From Thalassia testudinum (Eukaryota; Streptophyta; Magnoliopsida; Alismatales; Hydrocharitaceae), in NCBI GenBank assembly GCA_037157565.1, contig JAZHRO010000013.1:72657501-72721500 (forward strand): a stretch of DNA of 64,000 bases, read 5' to 3'. The position numbers and the translations under genes are program-made. Below, in pieces: positions 53,101 through 58,392 of this stretch. Within the stretch, counting starts at the first letter, position 1, and each line of letters starts with the position of its first letter. The notes beneath the pieces were generated by a model. That model worked only from the letters and a program-made list of their open reading frames with translations, did no database searches and was not told where the DNA came from.

Positions 53101-53945
53101 CATTTGAACCATAAACATTATTACAATTTATAAAGTACTTTCTTTTCAAAAAAAGATGGTGAAAATAAAGTAAGATTATTGGAGGTCGGTAATCATCCAA
53201 AGTCTTTCATTAATACAAAGGAACAAACTTTTCAAAAAAAATATATAAGGTTGTAGTATTCAAAGGTTAACCTGATTTTGACCGAAAAAATCGAAAATCA
53301 TAAATGTTAACAAGAACTCTTCAGAAATCCAATGAATGATATCTAGGCAGGTCTGTTTGACATGCAAAAGCATAAAAAATCTGGACATTCTACAATGTGA
53401 GGCAAGTTATCATAGAGAATTACGCAACCATCTAAAGAAGAAAAATAAAAGTGAAATCAAATCAAATTAATAGGCCATGATATGTGTGGAACAGGAAAAT
53501 GCAATCTAACAAATGAAGGGCCAAAATCAACTTCACTAAGTATAAATTCTTTTAAATGCTCAAGGATAGCAATGTAAAATCCTTCAATGACTTGCAATTA
53601 GAGATAGGGCAAACTGATATGAGCTCCAAGACAAATAATGAGAGCAAAGATGGCAATCCATCATTTCTAAAGCGGCGTCAAAAATTCAGTAGATGCATAA
53701 AGAATATGAGAAGGGCCATAACTGGGGCCTTCTATCAAATGGAAACTGGCCAGATGTGGTATTGATATGAGTCCAGCTTGTATGATGATTTATTTTTATA
53801 ACCTCTCAATATTAAACTAAGAGATCCAGGGCCAATAAAAGTATCAATTGCCACTTAATTCACCTGCTCCTCCTCTTCTATCGCTCCACTCAATTCTGCC
53901 CCTCTCAGCATCAGCTTTAGTTCATCTTCAGTAACATATGGTTGA
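8330..53945 (-). CDS. Chloroplast CNNM/CorC-type DUF21-CBS protein, 3' nine exons (5' end outside window)
   Basis: Nine exons (53945-53864, 51167-51028, 50933-50842, 50779-50693, 43418-43327, 31126-31061, 25743-25627, 22400-22224, 8620-8330) join in one frame to 380 codons plus stop. Domains in order are the end of the DUF21 linker (VTEDELKLML, AELSGAIEEEEQ), CBS 1 (REVMTPLVDV to GIAYAMDMLEYV), CBS 2 (KPTYFVPESMNVWNLL, VHMAVVLNEYGGTVGIVTL, VGEIFDENDSK), a CorC/HlyC C-terminal domain (GYIVM, QYETVSGFVCESFG) and an acidic tail. From memory this matches Arabidopsis At3g13070/At1g55930, described as MGR8/MGR9 magnesium transporters of the chloroplast inner envelope. The transit peptide and DUF21 membrane segments are not in the window, so the upstream exons lie to the right of 64000. 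All exons are open. The oddities are huge transposon-filled introns, one GC donor and one doubtful very short intron. Family assignment is strong; the function is inferred from the family. Confidence 0.9.
8621..10324. other. Host intron segment without recognised features
   Basis: The 3' portion of the 13.6-kb intron between exons h and i. Open frames at 8708-9052 and 10049-10330 lack codon or domain signals I recognise. Confidence 0.5.
10579..10729 (-). repeat. 3' LTR of the 10579-16617 Copia
   Basis: TGTTGAG...CTCAACA, 151 bp. It holds an 11-bp perfect inverted repeat (10617-10627 and 10638-10648) around the TATA-like loop TTATATAGAG. By eye it differs from its partner at roughly 15-20 positions. 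Confidence 0.85.
10740..11828 (-). pseudogene. Copia integrase tail, RT C-terminus and RNase H remnants
   Basis: Reading from 11828 leftward, EFMNATMNDFF continues the integrase cut at 14071. Within about 100 codons the sequence jumps to the RT C-terminus (KDLGVISYFLGIEVQR), so most of the RT is deleted. RNase H follows (STTGYCTYIGGNLVAWQSKN, then MLCDNKAVTFIANN). Several stops are present. Confidence 0.7.
11829..14070 (+). mobile_element. 5'-truncated L1 LINE inserted in the Copia integrase
   Basis: It starts inside the RT (CPGPNGFPMLFF), continues with LPKEGAEVIDDYRPIALLNA, the catalytic-site motif QYADDTLFF near 12540, the C-terminal part (GGLGVREVGRMNDGLLAKW) and a zinc-knuckle-like CPLC...DHMFLC near 13670-13725. 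Flanks AAATTCAAG (11820-11828) and AAATTTAAG (14071-14079) form a target duplication with one mismatch. The same family is present on the minus strand at 37159-40881. Multiple stops make it non-functional. Confidence 0.88.
14071..16031 (-). pseudogene. Copia gag, protease and integrase remnants
   Basis: In minus-strand order there is a gag N-terminus (around MENTKMFLVTHLGKM, about 15850), a gag segment with LVECYGSLKNLWDEQV (about 15430) and the retropepsin neighbourhood (YPNWIADLGAFSYITGDATL, about 14830; the usual aspartate motif is altered). Last comes the start of the integrase core reading QSDNG just before 14071. Frameshifts and stops separate the pieces. The integrase continues at 11828 on the other side of the LINE. 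Confidence 0.75.
16465..16617 (-). repeat. 5' LTR of the 10579-16617 Copia
   Basis: 153 bp, TGTTGAGG...CCTCAACA, followed in element orientation by the initiator-methionine-tRNA-like binding site at about 16448-16464. The hairpin around the TATA box is mostly retained. Confidence 0.85.
17119..17196. repeat. Compound microsatellite (GT)n(AT)n(AG)n
   Basis: About 12 GT, 15 AT and 12 AG units run head to tail inside the RTE remnant. Confidence 0.95.
17616..18517. mobile_element. Non-autonomous hAT element with GGGTTG-rich termini
   Basis: The ends TAGGGGTATACATGGGTTGG and the inverse of CCCGACCCGTGTACACCCTTA form imperfect terminal inverted repeats of about 23 bp. Both ends are flanked by GTCAAACT (17608-17615 and 18518-18525), an exact 8-bp target duplication as expected for hAT. 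Subterminal regions hold many GGGTTG/CAACCC units in both orientations. There is no transposase; the 60-73-codon frames here read through the repeats. Confidence 0.88.
18622..19127 (-). repeat. 3' LTR of the 18622-20318 element
   Basis: 506 bp; in plus orientation it starts TGTCAAGATTTGCG and ends TTCCCAATA, where the partner keeps CCCAACA. It contains a GA-rich tract and CACGTGGC. Confidence 0.88.
19835..20318 (-). repeat. 5' LTR of the 18622-20318 element
   Basis: 484 bp; plus orientation TGTCAAGATTTACG...TTCCCAACA. It abuts the perfect primer binding site. Confidence 0.88.
20319..21061. other. Host intron segment, nothing recognised
   Basis: AT-rich intron DNA between the small LTR element and the L1 3' end. 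No domain, repeat or RNA pattern is seen. Confidence 0.5.
21075..21873 (+). mobile_element. L1 LINE 3' end (zf-RVT region)
   Basis: Reading frames give the LINE C-terminus (PIWKIKVPLKIQIFLWLARQ, then CPLCQFTEDDIKHLFTSC, a C-x2-C...H...C knuckle). They are followed by ILWGI and a poly-A tail at about 21856-21871. The flanks TAACATTACAAAA at 21062-21074 and 21874-21886 are an exact 13-bp target duplication. It is heavily 5'-truncated with in-frame stops. Confidence 0.9.
22224..22400 (-). CDS. Host gene exon h: CorC/HlyC domain, second part
   Basis: This 177-nt, 59-codon exon starts GHQYETVSGFVCESFGCIPN and ends KKHQIYELE, with an acidic insert between. QYETVSGFV and the F-G-x-IP-x-G-D pattern are typical of the CorC-HlyC transporter-associated domain. 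The acceptor is CATGCAG|GGT and the donor is GAG|GTTTGT, both in phase 0. The following intron is 13.6 kb. Confidence 0.93.
22401..24584. other. Host intron between exons g and h, nothing recognised
   Basis: AT-rich, with scattered short frames only. I see no transposon ends or coding domains. The exon-like segment at 24585-24679 is listed separately. Confidence 0.5.
24585..24679 (-). other. Unassigned exon-like segment inside the host intron
   Basis: Read on the minus strand, a 95-nt open block starts after an acceptor-like TATTCTCAG and ends at CAG|GTTGGC. It encodes DFDDNVVASPLAAMIRISDS and then FAVAYFSEEKQ. The composition looks protein-like, but it does not belong to the host protein, because exons g and h join directly in homologues. 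I could not recognise the family. It could be a captured gene fragment, an alternative exon or chance. Confidence 0.3.
25627..25743 (-). CDS. Host gene exon g: CorC/HlyC domain, first part
   Basis: This 117-nt exon in phase 0 encodes EEIQKKSGYIVMLKDSSFCV, then DASTSMDQLSEELCFKIPE. The pattern matches the family segment where the CorC-HlyC domain begins (K-x-GYIVM, VDA-x-TS, DQLSE-x-L). The acceptor is CACATAG|GAGGAG and the donor is CCAGAG|GTGTGC. The sequence is more divergent from Arabidopsis than the CBS exons but remains open. Confidence 0.88.
25946..26290. mobile_element. Harbinger-like MITE
   Basis: The ends GGCTGTGTTTGGTA and the inverse of TGCCAAATGCAGC form imperfect inverted repeats, flanked by TAA at 25943-25945 and 26291-26293. 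A 345-bp AT-rich core without coding sense and a 3-bp TAA duplication fit the PIF/Harbinger (Tourist) type. Confidence 0.65.
26876..27174 (-). repeat. 3' LTR of the gag-only element
   Basis: 299 bp, with TTTATATAGAGAG as probable TATA region; the outer dinucleotide is mutated. Confidence 0.85.
27430..28560 (-). pseudogene. Copia-type gag remnant
   Basis: Minus-strand pieces include SPKYQSARDQILAS, YSRLQKIEV-like blocks and a CCHC zinc knuckle CIYCNWTNHPFDNC at 27688-27647 (C-x2-C-x4-H-x4-C). Stops and shifts break the frame. The usual pol follow-on is absent and the element runs into its 3' LTR. Confidence 0.7.
27775..27926. repeat. 76-bp tandem duplication within gag
   Basis: Two adjacent 76-bp copies (27775-27850 and 27851-27926) share TAGTAGTTGA, CTTCAATTTTCTGGAGA and GGCTATAGATC. 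They differ at about ten positions. 76 is not a multiple of three, so the duplication shifts the gag frame. Confidence 0.85.
28648..29418. mobile_element. hAT-like MITE of the CAAGGTT family
   Basis: Bounded by CTTAAAAG at 28640-28647 and 29419-29426, an exact 8-bp duplication. The ends CAGTGATTAAAATATCG and the inverse of CGAAATGCTGATTTCG-type sequence (terminal CAAGGTT) are imperfect inverted repeats. Subterminal GTCGGCATGC repeats occur at both ends. The block near 28990-29070 matches the core of the copies at 33280 and 45805. Confidence 0.75.
29588..29842 (-). repeat. 5' LTR of the gag-only element
   Basis: 255 bp. It lacks a segment of roughly 35 bases near the inner end that the partner carries (the GACAAGATGATTTG part). 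Confidence 0.85.
29843..31060. other. Host intron segment with simple repeats
   Basis: A (GA)n tract lies at about 30079-30096 and CATA/TATG repeats at about 30345-30515. Otherwise no gene or transposon was recognised. The 95-codon frame at 30253-30540 is a translation of the simple repeat. Confidence 0.55.
30345..30515. repeat. Imperfect CATA/TATG microsatellite
   Basis: ACATACAT, TATGTATG and CATGCATG runs are interspersed and self-complementary, so the region can form hairpins. Confidence 0.8.
31061..31126 (-). CDS. Host gene exon f: 66-nt end of CBS 2
   Basis: A 22-codon exon, IVTLEDVVEEIVGEIFDEND then SK, continues exon e exactly and precedes EEIQKKSGYI of exon g as in homologues. The acceptor is CACCAG|ATTGTG. 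The only donor that keeps phase 0 is AAG|GCTAGT, a GC rather than GT donor. The nearest GT, four bases on, would shift the frame. Confidence 0.9.
31127..37145. other. Host intron segment, mostly featureless
   Basis: Six kilobases of AT-rich DNA. Only the MITE at 33280-33567 (with its CA repeat) and homopolymer tracts (about 34833-34840, 36190-36205) stand out. I see no coding domain in any of the short frames. Confidence 0.5.
33280..33567. mobile_element. CAAGGTT-family hAT-like MITE copy
   Basis: The 3' part (ACCGATATCAGCGATATATCC to GATATCGATATTTAAAACATTG) closely matches 46050-46138, and the 5' part (GGACGTATCGATATCACC) matches 45811 onward. A CA/CGCA microsatellite (33379-33425) has grown in the middle. 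No target duplication is visible. Confidence 0.6.
37159..40881 (-). mobile_element. L1 LINE, 3.7 kb, truncated in the endonuclease
   Basis: An exact 13-bp duplication ACATTTCTATTTT lies at 37146-37158 and 40882-40894. On the minus strand the order is the endonuclease C-terminal half (LDRFFSLVELAGVFPL, near 40190), RT (DFRPIVLSNGIYLIVAKVLA near 39280; MQYADDTLFFVEG near 38770), the C-terminal region (IKEGGLGVREVQRMND near 38250), and CLLC...HLFFSC with a 3' tail at the T-run of 37159-37164. It is the same family as 11829-14070 and carries several frameshifts and stops. Confidence 0.92.
40895..42039. other. Host intron segment around the 38-bp RTE insertion
   Basis: No coding sequence was recognised. 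At 41546 AAGGCTGCATTTGATCAGG resembles the terminus of the MITE at 25946, but no second end was found. Confidence 0.45.
41328..41365 (-). mobile_element. 38-bp RTE 3'-end insertion
   Basis: The plus strand GACAACAACAAAGCCTTCCC followed by CTAGACTAAGTGG is the inverse of the RTE 3' tail. It is bounded by AGGCTCATT at 41319-41327 and 41366-41374, an exact 9-bp duplication. It is an extremely 5'-truncated LINE insertion. Confidence 0.75.
42056..43032 (-). mobile_element. RTE-type LINE 3' portion
   Basis: An exact 16-bp duplication ATTACAGGGAAAACTA lies at 42040-42055 and 43033-43048. The minus strand encodes the RT end (LFALVIDELTKHIQAEVP, MLFADDIVLIDKTRDGVN, LRLSRMKTEYIECKF) and, after a shift, the C-terminus (REARLRWFRHLQRRP, RGRGRPNKCWKETIKYDLNY). 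It ends in a TTGTTGTTG tail, typical of RTE elements. It is truncated and frameshifted. Confidence 0.92.
43327..43418 (-). CDS. Host gene exon e: core of CBS 2
   Basis: This 92-nt exon encodes (E)SMNVWNLLRELRVRKVHM and AVVLNEYGGTVG, the most conserved stretch of plant and bacterial CorC-type CBS domains (HMAVVLNEYGGTVGIVTLEDV, completed by exon f). The acceptor is GATGCAG|AG and the donor is GGT|GTATGG, leaving phase 0. It is flanked by introns of 7.3 and 12.2 kb. Confidence 0.94.
43675..44590 (-). mobile_element. L1 LINE C-terminal fragment
   Basis: Minus-strand frames give WSVWRHGAFSIWKAYVAYM-like text, then ASCPLCGGDSKDLDHVRCLS (zinc-knuckle region) and FIWLQHK...VIFRRDRSLVD, with a T-rich 3' end at about 43680. 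Several stops interrupt it. Ends are approximate, and no target duplication was identified. Confidence 0.7.
44658..44708 (-). mobile_element. 51-bp RTE 3'-end insertion
   Basis: CAACAGCAACAACACAAAGC, CTTTTCCCACACTAGATTGG and GTTGGCT are the inverse of the RTE 3' terminus seen at 42056. The flanks ATAATGAGTTTCATTAA (44641-44657) and ATAATGAGTTTTATTAA (44709-44725) match at 16 of 17 positions, a clear target duplication. Confidence 0.85.
45055..45265. mobile_element. Fragment related to the CAAGGTT MITE family
   Basis: It is rich in CGATATGTCGATATC, GATATATCACCGATATGTC and similar motifs shared with the copies at 45805 and 33280. It lacks recognisable termini and abuts an A-run. Confidence 0.45.
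45367..45600 (+). mobile_element. L1 LINE 3'-terminal fragment
   Basis: Reads ALWAIWLQMNCKVFNNEQVW and then EARYFFDSWLQ, the L1 C-terminus, ending in poly-A at about 45589-45604. AAATCTA occurs at both edges (about 45360 and 45603) and may be a short target duplication. Confidence 0.65.
45805..46138. mobile_element. CAAGGTT-family hAT-like MITE, near-complete copy
   Basis: It begins CAAGGTTGGATGTATCGGT and ends GATATCGATATTTAAAACCTTG, giving terminal CAAGGTT inverted repeats and ATCGATATC-rich subtermini. The flanks AACCATAT and AACTATGT agree at 6 of 8 positions, in keeping with an old 8-bp duplication. It has no coding capacity. Confidence 0.7.
46386..46562. mobile_element. 3' fragment of the CAAGGTT MITE family
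   Basis: Parallels 45970-46138 (ATTAAAATGTT, GACATTTTTTG, CCTTTTTGACTTGT, CATTTAAAACCTTGG) with many substitutions. The 5' end is missing or unrecognisable. Confidence 0.6.
46563..47928. other. Host intron segment, nothing recognised
   Basis: AT-rich, without transposon ends or coding domains that I can support. Confidence 0.5.
47929..48137 (+). repeat. 5' LTR of the 47929-49226 element
   Basis: TGTTAAAG...CTCCAACA, immediately followed by the primer binding site. Confidence 0.82.
49020..49226 (+). repeat. 3' LTR of the 47929-49226 element
   Basis: TGTATATTAGG...CTCCAAGA; its CTATATATAAGAGAG is the probable TATA region. Confidence 0.82.
49227..50692. other. Host intron segment, nothing recognised
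   Basis: The frame at 49961-50275 is open for 104 codons but shows no domain or conserved motif. Confidence 0.45.
50693..50779 (-). CDS. Host gene exon d: start of CBS 2
   Basis: The exon encodes (G)KLFDLMKVEQLEECMVGDI and VHKPTYFVP. The acceptor chosen is GACAAG|GTAAAC; the better-looking TTTCAG eight bases upstream brings an in-frame stop from either donor. The donor is CCCAG|GTAGAA, leaving one base that combines with AG of exon e to give glutamate (VPESMNVW). The exon 5' boundary shares the uncertainty of exon c. Confidence 0.78.
50842..50933 (-). CDS. Host gene exon c: second half of CBS 1
   Basis: The exon encodes RVPVFEQRIDNIIGIAYAMD and MLEYVEK. The acceptor is ATGTTAG|GGTGCC. The expected end is after YVEK at 50855 with donor AAG|GTTAGT, but that donor does not stay in frame with any acceptor seen ahead of exon d. 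A donor 13 bases further on (G|GTAACT, end 50842) restores the frame and adds residues VSWV. Another in-frame choice is GTTA|GTTGGG, ending at 50850. The 3' boundary is therefore uncertain; the rest of the exon is secure. Confidence 0.75.
51028..51167 (-). CDS. Host gene exon b: first half of CBS 1
   Basis: This 140-nt exon starts DMIENVLEIKDTDVREVMTP and ends FQKLWVTYQYS, the first half of the CBS pair including the REVMTPLVDV signature shared with bacterial CorC. The acceptor is TTTGCAG and the donor is AG|GTACTC. The last two bases, AG, join the first G of the next exon to make arginine (YSRVPVF). The next intron is only 94 nt. Confidence 0.92.
51378..52462. mobile_element. Outer copy of a GCAAAAATTG-terminated hAT-like MITE
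   Basis: The left part (51378-51638) and right part (52191-52462) are the two arms of one copy whose middle received the inner copy. The shared arms include GTCGGTGAGGTCACCGACTAAGGA, TTAAGTATTTAAAAATTTAAA, AAATTGAACTC and, at the right end, ACCAATTTTTGCAGCCTTA. Its termini are more decayed than those of the inner copy. Confidence 0.7.
51639..52190. mobile_element. Inner copy of the same hAT-like MITE
   Basis: It begins CAAGGTTGCAAAAATTGAC and ends CTGATTTTTGCAACCTTG, giving a 15-bp perfect terminal inverted repeat (CAAGGTTGCAAAAAT). The flanks GTGCTGAT (51631-51638) and GTGGTGAT (52191-52198) match at 7 of 8, a hAT-size duplication. It is 552 bp with no transposase. The arms are homologous to the surrounding element. 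Confidence 0.85.
52463..53863. other. Host intron between exons a and b, nothing recognised
   Basis: AT-rich; I see no transposon ends or coding domains to the left of exon a. Confidence 0.5.
53864..53945 (-). CDS. Host gene exon a: DUF21-CBS linker
   Basis: This 82-nt exon encodes QPYVTEDELKLMLRGAELSG and then AIEEEEQ, the highly conserved segment just before CBS 1 in CorC/CNNM-type proteins. The acceptor is TAG at 53946-53948; a second AG that would start the exon at 53950 is also in frame. The donor is CAG|GTGAAT at 53864/53863. It enters with one base completing a codon and leaves in phase 0. No upstream exon of this gene was found between 53946 and 64000, which is filled by an Au SINE and Copia DNA. 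Confidence 0.9.
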
Positions 53946-54072
53946 CTACACTATACGAAAGAAATGATGAGATCATGAAAGCAAAAATGAAAGGCATGCA
54001 GTTTCATTTGATTAGTATCTGATTACATGCTGAAACCATTATTACAATACATGAAGCAAATATAAGAAGATA

Positions 54073-54240
54073 AGCCTTGGAGCAGCAGTAAAAGTTCTCA
54101 GCACACAACCTAGAAGTCACAGGTTCAAGTTTTTGGAGAAAAAAAATCTTGCAAAATGCAGGGTAAAACTGCGCAACAGACCCAGGCAATTACCTGAATC
54201 CTACACATAGCAGGATTTTCATGCACTGGGTTGCCGTTTT
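54073..54240 (+). mobile_element. Au-type SINE
   Basis: It starts GCCTTGGAGCAGCAGTAAAA, has a B-box-like AGGTTCAAG, the AATGCAGGGTAAAACTGCG and CAACAGACCC blocks, and ends ATGCACTGGGTTGCCGTTTT. These correspond block for block to the plant Au SINE as I remember it, including the terminal T-run. It lies upstream of exon a, antisense to the gene. Confidence 0.85.
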
Positions 54241-55549
54241 AATGAAATCAACATGGGGAAAAAGGTAGAGTATTACTAGAATGGTGCAGGTACAAGATTA
54301 AGGATGACCTCAAAATATGTAAGTTTCTAATTCACTCATCTAATTAGACAAGTCAAACATGCACATAATTTTTTAGCCTTTCCTTGATGAGAATATTTAC
54401 GGTCTGCTTGCTTCAAGCTGATGGGAAAATTCTTGAGACCGTTTATACTTACCTTGCTTCAAGCTGATTATTCCGATGCTCCAAATGAGGGCAAATCATC
54501 AACTAAAAGGTTCTCCCTCTCCCTTCAATTTGAATCATTTTCATGCCTTTCTAGGGCAACCAGAGTGCCATGCAAAGGCATGCTAGTTTAATGTACGTTC
54601 CAACCGGGAGAGTGTGTTCATTTCATGGAGGCTGGAAGCTACCCAGAAAATGATTCCGTCTTTCCCAACTGAGATTTTCAGAGAGAAGCCAGGCATGAAG
54701 TTTGAAGAGTTCTGATATCAACAATATCTTTTGGAGTTTACATACAATTCAGAAAATTCCAAAGGCTTCAGTTCAGTACTGAACTCTCCTCTTCTTAGCT
54801 CCACCATGGACTACCCAGAGTTCGAGCCCTCAATCCTGCCCGTCTGAGTTTAAGGAAGACTATTTTGAATTGTTCGGGAGGAAAAAAGAGGTGAAGGTGA
54901 AGCGATAAAAAGTCTCTGTTGATCGAGGTGTTCAGCTTCCTGAAAGATTCTTAAGAGTACTTGCTGGCCATGCCAAAACTCATGCATATGACTGCTCAAC
55001 TTTGTGCTTACTTTTCAGCTTCTTCTCTCACGACTACACACACTTTTCCTCGTTGAAGCTTCACTTATGTTCCTTTTTTTTTTTCTGACAGGCTCGCTTA
55101 TGTTCTTTTCTTCTCCTAACTTCGACAGACATCAGTCTGCCAAGCATGGGAAAAGGGAAGAAAAGCTGGGAGCTATTTTTGTATTCACCTAATCTTCCTT
55201 TACATCAAGAGGCCATTTTTTTATTTGTCAACTTTTGTGATGTTTTTCACCAATTCACCCTTTGCACCCTTTGTACCCTTCAGGTGATTCTATTCTAAGA
55301 CCCTACACGACGTCTTTGTTTGGCAAGAATCAGAAAGCGAATGAATTGTTGATCCCTCTCTGATTTCTTTCCTTTGAATGAGGAAAATCGAGTAGGAATG
55401 GTGAACCCATGCCCCTTTCATTCCTATGTTCATTGGATTCCCCATTAACTCACCTCCCATTGATTCTTTATTCAGCTTGAAACATTCTACTTGTGGAAAA
55501 TCGAGACCTGGCCCTCAAGGAGATCGACTGCCTAAAAAAAGTTGAAACA
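54241..55549. other. Host intron segment, nothing recognised
   Basis: No DUF21 exon could be found here on the minus strand, and no transposon ends were seen. Confidence 0.45.
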
Positions 55550-55678
55550 AAAAAAGAGTCAATGGATCGCAGTGAGACGATTCTATTATTAAGCCCTACA
55601 TCTTCTTATATAATGAAGAGGTGAAAAATTTGTGGTATAACACCAAAGACCCTCAAATACAATGTGCATATGCTAACA
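55550..55678 (-). repeat. 3' LTR of the outer Copia (outer end approximate)
   Basis: Starts TGTTAGCATATG next to the purine tract and contains ATTATATAAGAAG as TATA region. Its 5' partner is outside the window, so the outer end is a guess. Confidence 0.6.
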
Positions 55679-55699
55679 CTCCCCCTCAAGGTAAAGCAT

Positions 55700-56541
55700 A
55701 GATATCTATCATACTCAGCTTGGATACATATAAATTAAACAAGGACCTGACTAGGAACTTGGTAAAAATATCCGCAATCTGCTCCTCAGACATAACTAAT
55801 GTTGTATATAACAGTCCTTTCTAAGTAATATCTCTAATATAATGACAATCAACCTCTACATGATTCATCTTTTCATGAAAAGCTTTGTTAGCAATGAAGG
55901 TAGCTACTCTATTATCACACCTCATCTCCACCGAACTAAAAAATTGTACCTCCAAATCAGTGAGTAGGGACCTGATCCACATCATCTCTACAGTTGTCTG
56001 AGCCATGGCCCTATACACAAACTCAGAACTCGACCTAGCAACTGTGCATTGTTTCCTGCTCCTCCATGTGATCAAATTTCCTGCCAAAAAGGCGCATAAC
56101 CCTGTAATGGATTTTCGGTCCACGTGACATCCAACAGTCTGCATTAGAGTAGCCAACCAAAGTCATAGAAGACACCTTGGAGAAGAGAAAACCTTTTCCA
56201 CGAGCCTTCTTAATATACCAGAGCACCATCAATGATGCATCCCAATGATGTCGTGTTGGCTTAGCCATGAACTAACTCAATCTCTCCACCGCAAAGGAGA
56301 TATCGGACCTCATGATAGTCAAATATAGTAGCTTGCCCACGAGCTGCATGTACTGCCTGTTGTCCACCAATTGTGCATCCTCATCATAAAGTGACATCTT
56401 GGGGTCCATAGGAATGTTGGCCGCCTTGGCCCCAAACATGCCCACCTCCTGCAAAATATTCGACACATATTTCCTATAGGACAGGACTACGCCCTTCCTG
56501 CTTCGGACAACCTCAATACCAAATATCGTAGAGCTCCCAAA
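55700..56541 (-). pseudogene. Outer Copia RT C-terminus and RNase H
   Basis: Minus-strand pieces are VSNILQEVGMFGAKAANIPM and YMQLVGKLLYLTI (RT end), then KSITGLCAFLAGNLITWRSR and MRCDNRVATFIANKAFHEK (RNase H). Frames change around 56270 and 56150. Confidence 0.8.
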
Positions 56542-56546
56542 TCTTA

Positions 56547-56700
56547 TGTTAGCATATATTTTCCATTTCTATTTTCGTTGTTGTATGACTATTGGGTTTG
56601 ATTTGTTCGTCAAGGGCTTTTATGTACTTCCACCCTTTCAGTCTCTCTATATAAGAGAGCCCTAGAATTTCTAATGAGATTTGAATCATTTCAACCAATT
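56547..56700 (+). repeat. 5' LTR of the inner Copia
   Basis: 154 bp with TCTCTCTATATAAGAGAG as TATA region; adjacent to the primer site. Confidence 0.88.
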
Positions 56701-56845
56701 TGGTATTAGAGCACCGATCCTAGATCGTGACTCTAGGAATCCCATCACTCAAGGCCTCCGAAACCCTACCACCTCATACCATTCTCCTCTCTCTCCCTCT
56801 TGGTGTCGACGCACAGGGTTCTTCACCGGCAGCAGCATGTAGTGT

Positions 56846-57053
56846 GGCCAAGATCACACGCAGCAAGACCCTGGCAACGCTGACCTAGCCGCGGCGGTGA
56901 CCCGCAATGCTATGCAGTAGCGACCATCGCAGCCAACAGCGCCCTATGTGGCCAAGATTACATGCAGCAAGGTCCTGGCGACGCTGACCTAGCCGCGGTG
57001 GGGACCTGCAGCACTGTGTTGCAGCGACGACGACCTATAAGGGCAGCACAGCG
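56846..57053. repeat. 104-bp tandem duplication in the inner Copia leader
   Basis: GGCCAAGATCACACGCAGCA at 56846 recurs as GGCCAAGATTACATGCAGCA at 56950, followed in both by GACGCTGACCTAGCCGCGG-like text. It lies between the primer site and gag. Confidence 0.75.
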
Positions 57054-57355
57054 ACCTCCAACAGTGCCTCTGACTATGCAGGGGTCTGCACAAGGTTGTG
57101 TAATCCCTGTTCGAGTTGCAAGCGGTAGCTATGAAGGGTGTGTAGCCCTGCACTAAGGGTTGCGCTCCTCGTAGTCACAGGGACAGGGAGTCTAGGCCTC
57201 CTTGGGGCCATCTCGGGTGTTCTTGCACCCAAGTTAGGCCAACATTCATTCAAAGAGGTCTCTTGTTAGTGATGCAAATCTGAATCCATTCTATTTCAGA
57301 TCGTTTGATGATTTCTTAGTGATAGAAGCTTGATCAAGGCTTCCAGATTGCGGAG

Positions 57356-58273
57356 ATGACTTCAGATGATCAGTCCGAGGTGACTTCGAGTTCTATTTCG
57401 GACACCAGGATATTGAAGAGTCCGTTCTTTGGTCCTGTTGTCAAGTTGGATGAGACCAACTACCCATGGTGGTCCCAGACCTTTCTTATGACAGTCAAGG
57501 GTCATAAGAAGAGCCATATTCTTACGAATCTGGAGCCAACAAGCAAGACTGGCACGAATGCCAATTGGGACAGCGACAATACCATAATCTATACATAGCT
57601 TATGCAGACTGTTATTCCTTATATATGAAATGAGATCATGTATTACACTACAACGAATGAGATGTGGGAGTCCTTGCATGATATTTATTCACATGTCAAG
57701 AACTCTGCACAGGTATTTCAGGTCTTCTATGACCACTTCTACTTGCATCAGGAAGGACGCACATTGTCACAGTACTCCTCCCTTATGAAGGGAATGTTGG
57801 AGAGGCATCACTCCTATCTGTCAGGGTGTGCTTGTGAGTCCTGAAAGAGTTTTAGGAGATAGCTAGCAGACACTCTTTTCTTGGTAGGCCTCAAGCATGA
57901 GTATACTACAGCCAGAGATCAGATCCTTACCTCTCTTGAGCTTCCTACCCTGGAGGAAGCTTATAGCAAACTCAGCAGAGTTGCAATGCGCACTCTTGTT
58001 CCTAACTCTGGTACTCAGACGTCCGCACTAGTCGCGATCCCTAGACATGGTAGGGGCACTTCCTTTCCTGCACGTGGTCGTGGACGTAGACGCTCTTCTA
58101 GTACACACACCAGGACTCCGTGTACCTATTGTGGCAAACTTGGTCACTCTGAGGCTACATGTTGGCAGAAGCATGGTAGGCCGCCTGTGGCCAATCAAGC
58201 AACAGAGATCTTTGATGTAGTCCTCCCCAGTCCTGTTTTAAGTACCTTGAGCACAGAGATTAAGAGCTTGTGA
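57356..58273 (+). pseudogene. Inner Copia gag
   Basis: Starts MTSDDQSEVTSSSISDTRIL; UBN2 region to MWESLHDIYSHVKNSAQVF, then LEEAYSKLSRVAMRTL and a CCHC knuckle CTYCGKLGHSEATC near 58118-58160. In-frame stops at about 57597 and 57840 and a frame change before 57881 inactivate it. Confidence 0.85.
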
Positions 58274-58392
58274 CAACATATTGCTCAGTTGGCTTAGGCC
58301 TCTTCTTTTTAGACTCCAGACATTGCCACCATTGCCACATCTTCTGAGGCTCTGCGACCGGTATGTCGTCACTCTTGTCTTCTGGTGATTAG

